Shown one piece after another: positions 18,271-26,475 of a stretch of 64,000 nucleotides of DNA. Below the pieces are notes generated by a model, which saw nothing but the letters and a program-made list of their open reading frames with translations, searched no databases and was not told the DNA's origin. The position numbers and the translations under genes were made by a program. Position 1 is the stretch's first letter, and each line of letters begins with the position of its first letter. Origin of the DNA: Legionella saoudiensis (lineage in GTDB: Bacteria; Pseudomonadota; Gammaproteobacteria; Legionellales; Legionellaceae); the NCBI RefSeq assembly GCF_001465875.1, contig NZ_LN901324.1:310001-374000 (forward strand), read 5' to 3'.

Positions 18271-19114
18271 ATTATTAGATAATATAAAAACTCTTGAGCC
18301 GGCATTTATTAAGCTAATCCATGAACGATTCGGTCTAGTAACTCATATAAATCAAGCACGAGAATTAACAAGGATTATTGCCGAGGCTTGTACTTTGTCT
18401 AATTACCAGCCCGAGGAATATTTGGATAAGTTGAGGCATTGCTCTAGCAGCTCCGCTTTATTGGCAGACTTAGTTGCCGCAATTACTGTTGGAGAAAGTT
18501 ATTTTTTCCGTGATAAAACGCAAATGCATTTATTGGAAAAAGAATTATTACCTAACCTCATAAAACGAAAAAAAGACATACGAACCTTAAAAATCTGGAG
18601 CGCTGGATGCTCATCAGGTGAAGAACTCTATACCATTGTGATGCTTCTTTTGAAGTTAATTCCTGATATTGAGCATTGGGATTTGCAATTATTAGGTACG
18701 GATATTAATGTGGCTGCCCTGGAAAAAGCAAAGACAGGTATTTATAGGCAATGGTCAATGCGTTCTATCCCTGAGAAGTATTTGCAAAATTATTTTACTA
18801 AAGTAAAACATACTTATGTGCTTTCATCAGAAGTTCGCGATAGAGTACGTTTTAAATACTTGAATTTATGTGATAATAGCTATCCTTCTATCATTAATGG
18901 CACTTACCAAGTCGATTTAATATTATGTCGTAATGTGCTAATTTATTTTGAGAATGATTTAGTTGTTAAAATCATAAAAAAATTAAGTCAGTGCCTGGCT
19001 GAAGGAGCCTATCTTTTACTGGGGGCATCAGATCCAATTATCATAGCCGATACAAACCTTGTATTTCACCATGATGGCGCCATTTATTTTACTTTGAATG
19101 GCGATAATAAATAA
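18263..19114 (+). CDS. cheR: Chemoreceptor methyltransferase CheR
   Basis: A 283-residue protein. An N-terminal helical domain contains GESYFFRD, followed by the SAM-binding motif WSAGCSSGEELYTI, the acidic LLGTDIN loop and DLILCRNVLIYFEND, all typical of CheR glutamate O-methyltransferases. No TPR or other C-terminal extension is present, whereas WspC of Pseudomonas carries TPRs. It should methylate the MCP encoded two genes downstream. The MCP ends in DDVNIYKV without an NWETF-type docking pentapeptide, so methylation would be docking-independent. Overlap with cheW (8 bp) and a gap of only 15 bp to the second cheW show cotranscription. Confidence 0.92.
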   Translation: MTKLLDNIKTLEPAFIKLIHERFGLVTHINQARELTRIIAEACTLSNYQPEEYLDKLRHCSSSSALLADLVAAITVGESYFFRDKTQMHLLEKELLPNLIKRKKDIRTLKIWSAGCSSGEELYTIVMLLLKLIPDIEHWDLQLLGTDINVAALEKAKTGIYRQWSMRSIPEKYLQNYFTKVKHTYVLSSEVRDRVRFKYLNLCDNSYPSIINGTYQVDLILCRNVLIYFENDLVVKIIKKLSQCLAEGAYLLLGASDPIIIADTNLVFHHDGAIYFTLNGDNK

Positions 19115-19129
19115 AAAAGGATTTTGGCA

Positions 19130-19717
19130 ATGGCGACTAAATTACAAAAACATGCTTCTGAACTAATGCCTCAAAGCGAAGATGCTTTGCGCATTTTGAA
19201 GGCACGCGCAGAATTACTTGCCAAACCAGAAGTCAGCGCCATTGAGCTACGAGGTATTGATTACGTGCGATTTCAGTTGAACCCTAATGAGAATTATGGC
19301 ATTTCATACCAATATGTCTATGAAATCTTACATCATGTTACTGTGTCTAAACCTCCATGCATTCCTCATTTTGTTGCGGGTGTAATTAACTGGCGTGGTT
19401 CATTAATTACCGTTGTTGATTTAATGAAATTTTTTCATCCAGATTATTCTGGAAAAGCAGGGGAGTTTATTATTATTGTGAGTGTCAATGATATGACGCT
19501 AGGCATACTCGCTTATTCCATTGAGGGAAGCTTAGTGTATCAACTCAGCCAATTAAATACGCCATTGTCCTCCACCAAAGTTGCAAACCCTGAGTACATT
19601 TTAGGATTGCATCAGTCTGTGACGGCAATTCTTAATATCGATGTTCTGATACCTGGTTTATACCAGGCAATTAGAGAAAGTATATATAGGATAGGAGATA
19701 TCCATGGAAGTAAATAA
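19130..19717 (+). CDS. cheW: Second CheW-like adaptor with N-terminal extension
   Basis: 195 residues from the ATG at 19130. A TTG six bases upstream is in frame, but AAGGA at about 19117-19121 is better spaced for the ATG. About 45 residues of helical extension precede the CheW domain, whose signatures are YGISYQYVYEILHHV, IPHFVAGVINWRGSLITVVDL and LGILAYSIEG. The last 14 bases overlap the mcp start. A longer CheW beside CheR parallels WspD in Pseudomonas. It is likely to form part of the signalling array with CheA. Confidence 0.85.
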   Translation: MATKLQKHASELMPQSEDALRILKARAELLAKPEVSAIELRGIDYVRFQLNPNENYGISYQYVYEILHHVTVSKPPCIPHFVAGVINWRGSLITVVDLMKFFHPDYSGKAGEFIIIVSVNDMTLGILAYSIEGSLVYQLSQLNTPLSSTKVANPEYILGLHQSVTAILNIDVLIPGLYQAIRESIYRIGDIHGSK

Positions 19718-21557
19718 CTCTGGTTTTTTTATTTCACTTCGCGCACGTTTAATTATTGGATTTTTAACCCTCAGTTTGCCTTTACTGTTATTAATTATGT
19801 TGTTATTGCCTAAAGTCAATGCCGTGGTGTTTTACAGTAAAGAAATCTATGAAGAAAATCTGCCTCAGGTTTTGGATACGACGATTTTTCAATCACAAAA
19901 CTTGGTTTTGGATTGGATAATAACTGGTGATCCAAAGTATCGGGCTCGTTTTGCTCATGTGTGGAGTGAAATAAACGAAATAAAGCAACAGTGGGATGAG
20001 GGCTTAGCTCGTTTGGGTAACGAGAAAATTTTGGATGAATGGCGAAAGCTCAGGGATTTATATGAGCCTTTATATCAAGCCCAATCCGCAATAATTAATG
20101 CGCCTAGAAGTTTAGATGTTATTGGGACCTTAAAAAAGAACCTCGAGCAAACTCAGCCCATTGAAAATCAAATGATTAATATTATTGATGGAGTATTTTC
20201 AGAGGATTTAGGCAAGCGTGTAGGAGGGTTAACCAATAACTTAGTAGCTCTAATTGATAAAAATACCTCACACATTAATCATAATTTACATGCCTTGACC
20301 CGCTCCGCCTATGTGTTATTAATTTTGGGAGTTATTTTAACCATAATTGTTCCACTGGGCACCTTAAGTTATTTAGCAAGCCCAATCGATCGGGTGATTG
20401 AGGTTGCGCAAAGAATTGCTGCGGGCGAGCGAGATATAGAAATTGAGATCCCTGCTTTGGATAGGTTAGGGCGTATGTTGCTTTCAGTTAAAACCATGCA
20501 ACAGGCGATTAAAGAAAACGAAGAAAAGCTACGTGAGCAAGAAGAAGAGTCGCGGCAATTATTTGAACAATTAGTGAGTACCTCCAAAAAATTTAGCGAA
20601 TACAGCAGCAAAGTAGCGGCAGGCGATCTTAGAGAGCGACTAAGTGTAGATAAGAATGACATTTTATATGAGTTAGGAAATGATTTAGATTCCATGACTG
20701 ATGGTTTGGCATCAATTACTAAAAAAATTACTCAAGTAAGTAATGATATTGTTGCTATGGCAGACAAGGTTCTTACCTCCGCAAATGAGCAGACGGAAAG
20801 TATTAATTCGCAAGCCTCTGCAATTAATGAAATTAGTGCTTCTTTAGAGGAAATTGATAAAAGCACTAAACAAACAATGAATAAAGCTCAGACTCTACGT
20901 GAAGTTGCAAAAAGTACCTATGAGCAAGGAAAATTGGGGAGCGAATCGGTTGTCCAAAGTATTGAGGGTATCAAGATTTCTGAAGAGAAAATGCAATTAA
21001 TTGCTCAGACAATTCGAGATTTAAGTACTCATACTCAACAAATTGGCGAGATAACTGCCGTTGTTAATACGCTTGCTCAACAATCTAAAATGTTGGCTTT
21101 AAATGCAGCAATTGAAGCATCCAAAGCTGGAGAGGCTGGTAAAGGCTTTGCTGCGGTAGCAACAGAGGTAAGAAATCTTGCTGAGCAATCTGAGCAATCC
21201 ACAGTACAGGTGCAAAAAATTCTTGAAGATATAAAGCGAACCACGGAAAAAGCGGTTGAGGTAACTGAAGAAGGTGCTACATCTTTAGGCTCGGGGATGC
21301 AGTTAATTGAAAAAGCTGGGGAAGTTATCCAAACTCTAAGTAAGATGATTAATGAGGCGTCCATTTCAAGTCAACATATTGAAGTGGCCATACGCCAGGA
21401 AGCTGTTGGGATTGAGCAAATTGTAGAGAGTATGAATGAAATTAATCGAACCACCTCCACTTTTTCAGGTGGCCTAAAAGAAATGATGGATTTTATTCAT
21501 AAATTAAATGCAATCGCCAAACATCTTAAAGACGATGTTAACATCTACAAGGTTTAG
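19704..21557 (+). CDS. Methyl-accepting chemotaxis protein with HAMP domain
   Basis: A 617-residue receptor. The first membrane segment is about 17-38 and the second about 196-220, framing a periplasmic helical domain of roughly 155 residues (four-helix or CHASE3-like). A HAMP domain follows (about 220-275, SPIDRVIEVAQRIAAGERD), then a long signalling coiled coil. The hairpin tip is at about 460-490 (LAQQSKMLALNAAIEASKAG, then GKGFAAVATEVRNLAEQSEQ). Glu/Gln pairs suitable for methylation occur on both flanks. There is no C-terminal CheR docking pentapeptide. A good AGGAG lies before the ATG. WspA-like receptors have this architecture and sense surface contact or envelope stress; the ligand here is unknown. 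Confidence 0.9.
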   Translation: MEVNNSGFFISLRARLIIGFLTLSLPLLLLIMLLLPKVNAVVFYSKEIYEENLPQVLDTTIFQSQNLVLDWIITGDPKYRARFAHVWSEINEIKQQWDEGLARLGNEKILDEWRKLRDLYEPLYQAQSAIINAPRSLDVIGTLKKNLEQTQPIENQMINIIDGVFSEDLGKRVGGLTNNLVALIDKNTSHINHNLHALTRSAYVLLILGVILTIIVPLGTLSYLASPIDRVIEVAQRIAAGERDIEIEIPALDRLGRMLLSVKTMQQAIKENEEKLREQEEESRQLFEQLVSTSKKFSEYSSKVAAGDLRERLSVDKNDILYELGNDLDSMTDGLASITKKITQVSNDIVAMADKVLTSANEQTESINSQASAINEISASLEEIDKSTKQTMNKAQTLREVAKSTYEQGKLGSESVVQSIEGIKISEEKMQLIAQTIRDLSTHTQQIGEITAVVNTLAQQSKMLALNAAIEASKAGEAGKGFAAVATEVRNLAEQSEQSTVQVQKILEDIKRTTEKAVEVTEEGATSLGSGMQLIEKAGEVIQTLSKMINEASISSQHIEVAIRQEAVGIEQIVESMNEINRTTSTFSGGLKEMMDFIHKLNAIAKHLKDDVNIYKV

Positions 21558-21566
21558 GAAACGATT

Positions 21567-23852
21567 ATGACTCCCGACGATTCATTACTAAAACAACTTA
21601 TAGAGACCTTTAGTACCGAGCTTGAGTCATTAATTTCAGTAATCATTAATAATTTACAAAAGATTAATAAAGATACGTCAGCGGCTGATTTAAATAAAAT
21701 TGCCACAGAAATTTCACGCTCAGGACGTAATATTAAGGTTTCTGCTCTTTCTGTAGGTATTAACGATTTAGGCGCAATTGCGGAATGTATTGAAAAGCTT
21801 TTTATGCCCACAGAGCACATTTCCTTAGAATTGGTGAGCTTAACGCATGCTGCAGTGGAGGGTATGCGTGAATCCTTGCAAGATTTTATTGCAAAAAAAC
21901 CGCCTTCCACTAAGCTGCGTGAGCTAGTAGCACAACTTCGTCAGCAAGCTCATATCCCTAATGCTGAAGAAGGCACAGAAGAAAAGGTGGTATTTGATGA
22001 ACTCGTTTCGTCTAAGACTACTACCACCCCTGAAAGTGCATCAGAACGAGAGTTTTTAAAGAAAATCGTTGAAACTTTTAAAGCTGAACTTCAAGAAAAT
22101 TTAATGACGATTACAGATGGCTTATTACGGCTTGAAAAAAAAGAGAGTAGTGGAGATGAACTTCAGCATTTATTCTCAGTAATTTTTCGCGCCGCACATA
22201 ATATTAAAGGCTCTGCTCGTGGTATTGGGGCCATTGATGTAGGTGAAATTGCTCATCAGATAGAAACCTTATTTGCAGACATCCAGCAGCGAAATATTGA
22301 AATTTCCCCTGAAATTATAAATCTTTGCTTGCAGTCTATTGATTTCATGAATGAAGCAATGCGCTGTTATAGCGAAGAGATACCCACATCTTTTGATCTG
22401 CAAGACCATTTAAATCAACTTAAATACTACACCGAACATTCTCAATCTCAACAGCGACAATCTCCACAAATGGAGAAACAACCTGAAGTGTTGGTCGAAA
22501 ATACCAAGGGCTTAGAGGCACGATTTAGAGCGGGTGAGTTTGAATCAATTCGTGTTTCGCTCCAAAACCTGGATCGTATTTCTGCTAATATGGAGGAACT
22601 TCAGGCAATAAAGATTATTATTGACGAGTATTATACAGACTTAATCAAAATAAATTACAAAATAGATTATTTTGTACAGGCATGGAAAAAGAATTTAACG
22701 AATTTAAAAACTCTTTTTAAGCACGAAGACGAACGTTTTAATGCCCTATTTTCAATGCCAGTTACTGAATTAACTGAAATTAATAATTCCATGCATTCAA
22801 TGCAACGCGCTCTGCGTATGCCGATTCATGAATTAACCACCCTGTTAAGTTCTCTACAGGATGAGGTCCGTCGAATTCGTTTGATTCCCGTTGATGCACA
22901 ATTACGTTATTTGCCACGCGTGGTCCGTGATTTAGCGCAGGGGTTAAAAAAACAAGTGAATTTCAATATCATTAATAATGACGTTAAAATTGATAAAATG
23001 ATTCTTGATGGTCTAAAAGACCCCATTGTACATTTGTTGCGTAATGCTATTGATCATGGGATTGAACGACCAGATGCACGCCAAGCCGCAGGTAAATCCG
23101 TGCAGGGAAATATTCTTATTGAGGTACGCCAGGAAGATCATCAAATTATTTTTGAAATTTCAGATGATGGCGCAGGAATTAATCCGGAGGTGCTTATTCA
23201 GTCGGCACTGAAAAAAAATATTATTACTCGAGCAGAGCTGGAAGGAATGAATTCAGAGGATGTTCTTGATTTAATTTTTCGGCCAGGTTTTTCCACACGA
23301 GACACGGCTACTGATATTTCTGGGCGTGGGGTAGGTTTGGATGTCGTTCGTTCTAATCTAGTGCAATTAAAAGGCCAAGTTAGTGTGACCAGTCAATTGG
23401 GCAAAGGAACACATTTTCTATTACAAGTGCCGATTACCCTAGCCACCGAGCGTGGATTGATTATTTCCTGCAGTGACCAATTATTTGTTCTGATCACTCG
23501 AGCAGTGGACAGCGTATTTTTGTTAAAACAACAAGATATTATTGAGGTCGAAGGAAGTCCAACCGTGCTTGTCAATCAGCAGCCGGTTTTGCTATGCTCA
23601 TTATCTAAGGTGTTGCATTTAAATGAAAAAGTACAGGAAAAAGAGCATTTATCTGTAGTGGTGATCCATAAGGAACAAGAGCGCATTGCTCTCCTTGTTG
23701 ATGAAATCATAGGAGAAAGAGAAATTGTCATGAAGCCGCTTCAAGAACCATTAACGAATATACCCTGTGTTACTGGTGCTACTTTATCGGGCAGCAACCA
23801 AATTAATTTCGTCTTAAACTCAGCCGAACTTATTAAAAAAGCATTGTTTTGA
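21567..23852 (+). CDS. cheA: CheA-type histidine kinase with two Hpt domains
   Basis: A 761-residue protein. Hpt-like domain 1 (about 5-115) has SGRNIKVSA where the phospho-His motif should be, so Arg54 replaces His. Hpt domain 2 (about 160-290) has the intact RAAHNIKGSA with His211. Residues 380-440 form the dimerisation helices. The ATPase follows with N box VHLLRNAIDHGIERPD, G1 DDGAGI and G2 SGRGVGLDVV, and the C-terminal CheW domain lies at about 615-755. There is no receiver domain, unlike WspE, and no clear CheY-binding P2. It would phosphorylate CheB (24007) and the receiver-cyclase (25073). AGGA lies 9 bases before the ATG. Confidence 0.92.
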   Translation: MTPDDSLLKQLIETFSTELESLISVIINNLQKINKDTSAADLNKIATEISRSGRNIKVSALSVGINDLGAIAECIEKLFMPTEHISLELVSLTHAAVEGMRESLQDFIAKKPPSTKLRELVAQLRQQAHIPNAEEGTEEKVVFDELVSSKTTTTPESASEREFLKKIVETFKAELQENLMTITDGLLRLEKKESSGDELQHLFSVIFRAAHNIKGSARGIGAIDVGEIAHQIETLFADIQQRNIEISPEIINLCLQSIDFMNEAMRCYSEEIPTSFDLQDHLNQLKYYTEHSQSQQRQSPQMEKQPEVLVENTKGLEARFRAGEFESIRVSLQNLDRISANMEELQAIKIIIDEYYTDLIKINYKIDYFVQAWKKNLTNLKTLFKHEDERFNALFSMPVTELTEINNSMHSMQRALRMPIHELTTLLSSLQDEVRRIRLIPVDAQLRYLPRVVRDLAQGLKKQVNFNIINNDVKIDKMILDGLKDPIVHLLRNAIDHGIERPDARQAAGKSVQGNILIEVRQEDHQIIFEISDDGAGINPEVLIQSALKKNIITRAELEGMNSEDVLDLIFRPGFSTRDTATDISGRGVGLDVVRSNLVQLKGQVSVTSQLGKGTHFLLQVPITLATERGLIISCSDQLFVLITRAVDSVFLLKQQDIIEVEGSPTVLVNQQPVLLCSLSKVLHLNEKVQEKEHLSVVVIHKEQERIALLVDEIIGEREIVMKPLQEPLTNIPCVTGATLSGSNQINFVLNSAELIKKALF

Positions 23853-23859
23853 TACATGT

Positions 23860-23945
23860 CATCCTGAATGCAGTAAAGGGATTTCTCGAATGGGGCCCTG
23901 GTTTAATGAGGAGTACAGTATCCTGTTAGAAGCTCCTTTGCCGTA
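23860..23945. repeat. Degenerate REP-like repeat between cheA and cheB
   Basis: GTCATCCTGAATGCAGTAAA and TTCTCGAATGGGGC resemble parts of the 127-bp repeat unit at 63.1-64.0 kb (GTCATCC, CTTCTGAATGGGGCAC). It is the only sizeable gap in the chemosensory operon (154 bp to the preferred cheB start) and may affect expression of the downstream genes. Confidence 0.35.
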
Positions 23946-24006
23946 ACTTTTTAGGATGAAGAACGGCGGAGATGATTTATTCATAAATAAAAGTGAACTA
24001 TTGCCT

Positions 24007-25068
24007 ATGATAAGAGTTTTAATTGTCGATGACTCTCCAACAGAAGTTGCCTTAATTCAGCATATTATTGAATCTGCCCCTGATATGATTGTGATTGGCG
24101 TTGCCAAAAATGGAAAAGAGGCAATAGAATTAACTGCTAAATTAAAGCCAGATTTGATTACCATGGACATTCAAATGCCGGTCATTGACGGGCTTGAGGC
24201 AACACGCATTATCATGGCACACCACCCAACTCCTATTGTGGTCATTAGCTCAACGGTTAGCGATGAATCAATTAATGCTACCTTTCATATTCTTGAAGCA
24301 GGTGCATTAACCGCCTTGGCAAAGCCTGTTAATATATTTTCCGCCTCATTTAAAGAACGAAGCGCCTACATTATTGATACATTACGTAGCCTTGCAGAAA
24401 TTCGCGTTACTAAAAAGCCACTAAAACCCGTCTACGCTGGGGAAAAAAGAAAAATAAGTAAACCTGAACATAAAGATAAAGAGGGACACTATGAGATAAT
24501 TGCTATAGGTGCTTCAGTAGGAGGGCCTATGGCATTAAAAACAATCTTATCGCACCTAAGTCCTGATTTTCCTTTACCCATTGTGGTTGTTCAGCATATG
24601 AGTAATGGATTTATTCGTGGCTTTGTTCAATGGCTAGCACAGAATGTAAGTCTTAAAGTGAAAGTGCCAACAAGCGGAGAGTTGTTAGAAAAAGGTACTG
24701 TCTATATAGCACCAGATAAAAAGCATCTTCAAGTTGAACGTCAGCATGACCGATTAATTGGTAAGCTTGTTGAGGGCAGCTCAAGTGAGGGTTTTTGTCC
24801 TTCAATTACCACCTTACTGCAATCAGTAGCTAAAGTTTCGGGTAAAAAAGCCATTGGTATGCTTTTAACAGGCATGAGCGATGATGGAGCTGAGGGGTTA
24901 TTAGCATTAAAACACGCTCATGGGCATACTTTAATTCAAGATCCAGGAAGTGCTGTAGTTTTTGGCATGGGGGCGGTTGCTCAATCAATAGATGCTGTTG
25001 ATCAGGTCATTGAGTTAGAGAACATTGCAAGTTATTTAACCACAATTTGTACTTCTAAGGCTGTGTGA
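24007..25068 (+). CDS. cheB: CheB methylesterase response regulator
   Basis: 353 residues from the ATG at 24007, chosen because it directly precedes the first receiver strand (MIRVLIVDDS). An in-frame ATG at 23956 would add 17 residues that look unrelated to CheB. The receiver has Asp8-Asp9, phospho-acceptor Asp54 (MDIQMP) and a KP lysine. The methylesterase domain shows the catalytic triad segments IAIGASVGGP (Ser), VVQHMSNGF (His) and LTGMSDDGAEG (Asp). It opposes CheR in adapting the MCP. It is WspF-like in position, just upstream of the receiver-output gene. Confidence 0.92.
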   Translation: MIRVLIVDDSPTEVALIQHIIESAPDMIVIGVAKNGKEAIELTAKLKPDLITMDIQMPVIDGLEATRIIMAHHPTPIVVISSTVSDESINATFHILEAGALTALAKPVNIFSASFKERSAYIIDTLRSLAEIRVTKKPLKPVYAGEKRKISKPEHKDKEGHYEIIAIGASVGGPMALKTILSHLSPDFPLPIVVVQHMSNGFIRGFVQWLAQNVSLKVKVPTSGELLEKGTVYIAPDKKHLQVERQHDRLIGKLVEGSSSEGFCPSITTLLQSVAKVSGKKAIGMLLTGMSDDGAEGLLALKHAHGHTLIQDPGSAVVFGMGAVAQSIDAVDQVIELENIASYLTTICTSKAV

Positions 25069-25072
25069 CGAT

Positions 25073-26356
25073 ATGGACAAGGAAAATGCATTAGTTTTAA
25101 TTGTGGATGATAGTGCCACGATGCGTTTGCTTACCAGTAACGCATTAATCAATGCGGGGTTCACCGTTGTACAGGCGGAAAATGGCGAACAGGCCTTATC
25201 GATTTTAAATACAACAAAACCCGATGCCATTCTCTTAGATGTGGAAATGCCTGGATTAAATGGCTTTGAAGTATGTGCGCAAATTCGTAAGTTAGCTGAT
25301 CACCTGTACACTCCAATTATGATGGTTACAGGCTTAGAGGATTATGAATCGATAAATAAGGCCTTTGAAGCCGGCGCTACCGATTTCACCACCAAGCCCT
25401 TGAATGCAAACTTAATTGGTTATCGAGTTCGTTATATGGTACGAACCAGCTTTTATTTCCAAGAGCTGCAAGTTGCTGAAAAAAAAGTTCATGCGCTTAA
25501 TGATGAACTCATTAGCAAGCTTATGGAAATTCAACAAAATGCAGCAGCAGTAGCACGCTTCGTTCCTCAAAATTTTTTAAAAATGCTCAATCGAAGAAAT
25601 GTTGCGGACATACGATTAGGGGATTGTGTGGAGAAGGTCATGACGGTTTTATTTATGGACATTAAATCGTTTACCACACTTTCGGAACAATTAACCTCGG
25701 TGGAAATTTTTAACCTGGTCAATACCTTAATGAGTTACATGGACCCGGTTATTGTGAAACATTCTGGCTTTATTGATAAATACATTGGCGATGCCATTAT
25801 GGCATTATTTGATGATGCAGATGATGCCTTGTTAGCTGCATTGGATATGTTAGATGCTTTAAATACCTTTAATGCTGAGCGCAGTAGCCATAACCTGCCT
25901 CCAGTAAATGTGGGAATAGGGCTAAATACAGGGCCATTAATCGTAGGAACCGTTGGTTTTGAAGCACGGATGGATTGTAGTGTAATTAGTGATGCGGTCA
26001 ATATTGCTTCACGAGTCGAATCATTAACTCGTGATTTTAATATCGAGTTATTAATAAGTGGTCAAACCTTCCAACAACTTAAATTTCGTCCCAAATACCA
26101 TTTGCGCTCATTAGGCTTAACCTCGGTTAAAGGAAAGAGCCTTCCCATAGCTATTTATGAAGTGTTTAATAACAATAATTCCGTAGAAATAAAGCTGAAA
26201 GAAGATGCCGCCCCAATTTTTGTTAACGCGTTAAAGTTTTATGAGGAAAAGCAGTATCAAAATGCAGCAAACCTTTTCGGACAGATAGTCGCAAGCAATC
26301 CTAACGACTCTTCTGCATATTATTTTTTACAGCAATGTCAGTTGAAACTTCAGTAA
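25073..26356 (+). CDS. Receiver-linked class III nucleotide cyclase (predicted adenylate cyclase)
   Basis: A 427-residue protein. The receiver (1-125) has Asp12-Asp13, Asp56 (LLDVEMPG), Thr86 and Lys108, all intact. A helical linker is followed by a class III cyclase domain (about 185-350): metal aspartates Asp196 (FMDIKSFT) and Asp240 (DKYIGDAIMALF), base-selecting Lys236 and Ser303 (a Lys/Thr-Ser pair, as in ATP-specific CyaC-type enzymes), and transition-state Asn310 and Arg314 (SDAVNIASRVE). A C-terminal TPR-like segment follows (about 378-425). It sits 4 bp after cheB and is the only receiver-output protein in the operon, occupying the place of WspR. Phosphorylation by CheA is expected to control cAMP synthesis. 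Confidence 0.88.
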   Translation: MDKENALVLIVDDSATMRLLTSNALINAGFTVVQAENGEQALSILNTTKPDAILLDVEMPGLNGFEVCAQIRKLADHLYTPIMMVTGLEDYESINKAFEAGATDFTTKPLNANLIGYRVRYMVRTSFYFQELQVAEKKVHALNDELISKLMEIQQNAAAVARFVPQNFLKMLNRRNVADIRLGDCVEKVMTVLFMDIKSFTTLSEQLTSVEIFNLVNTLMSYMDPVIVKHSGFIDKYIGDAIMALFDDADDALLAALDMLDALNTFNAERSSHNLPPVNVGIGLNTGPLIVGTVGFEARMDCSVISDAVNIASRVESLTRDFNIELLISGQTFQQLKFRPKYHLRSLGLTSVKGKSLPIAIYEVFNNNNSVEIKLKEDAAPIFVNALKFYEEKQYQNAANLFGQIVASNPNDSSAYYFLQQCQLKLQ

Positions 26357-26400
26357 TTATCGTTGATAAAATCTCTTTACCTCTTGGTTGGACCTATGTG

Positions 26401-26430
26401 TTGTTATTTTTTAGCCATCTATCGTATAAT
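26401..26430 (+). promoter_or_regulatory. Sigma-70-like promoter for the protease-like effector gene
   Basis: TTGTTA at 26401-26406 and TATAAT at 26425-26430 are separated by 18 bp, 46 bp before the start codon at 26476. No TTAA pair with 11-bp period is present, so this gene appears not to share the PmrA-like control of the other effector candidates. Confidence 0.5.
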
Positions 26431-26475
26431 TAATACATGATGACAATGTTTTGATCGACCCCCCAAGAGGTTAGC

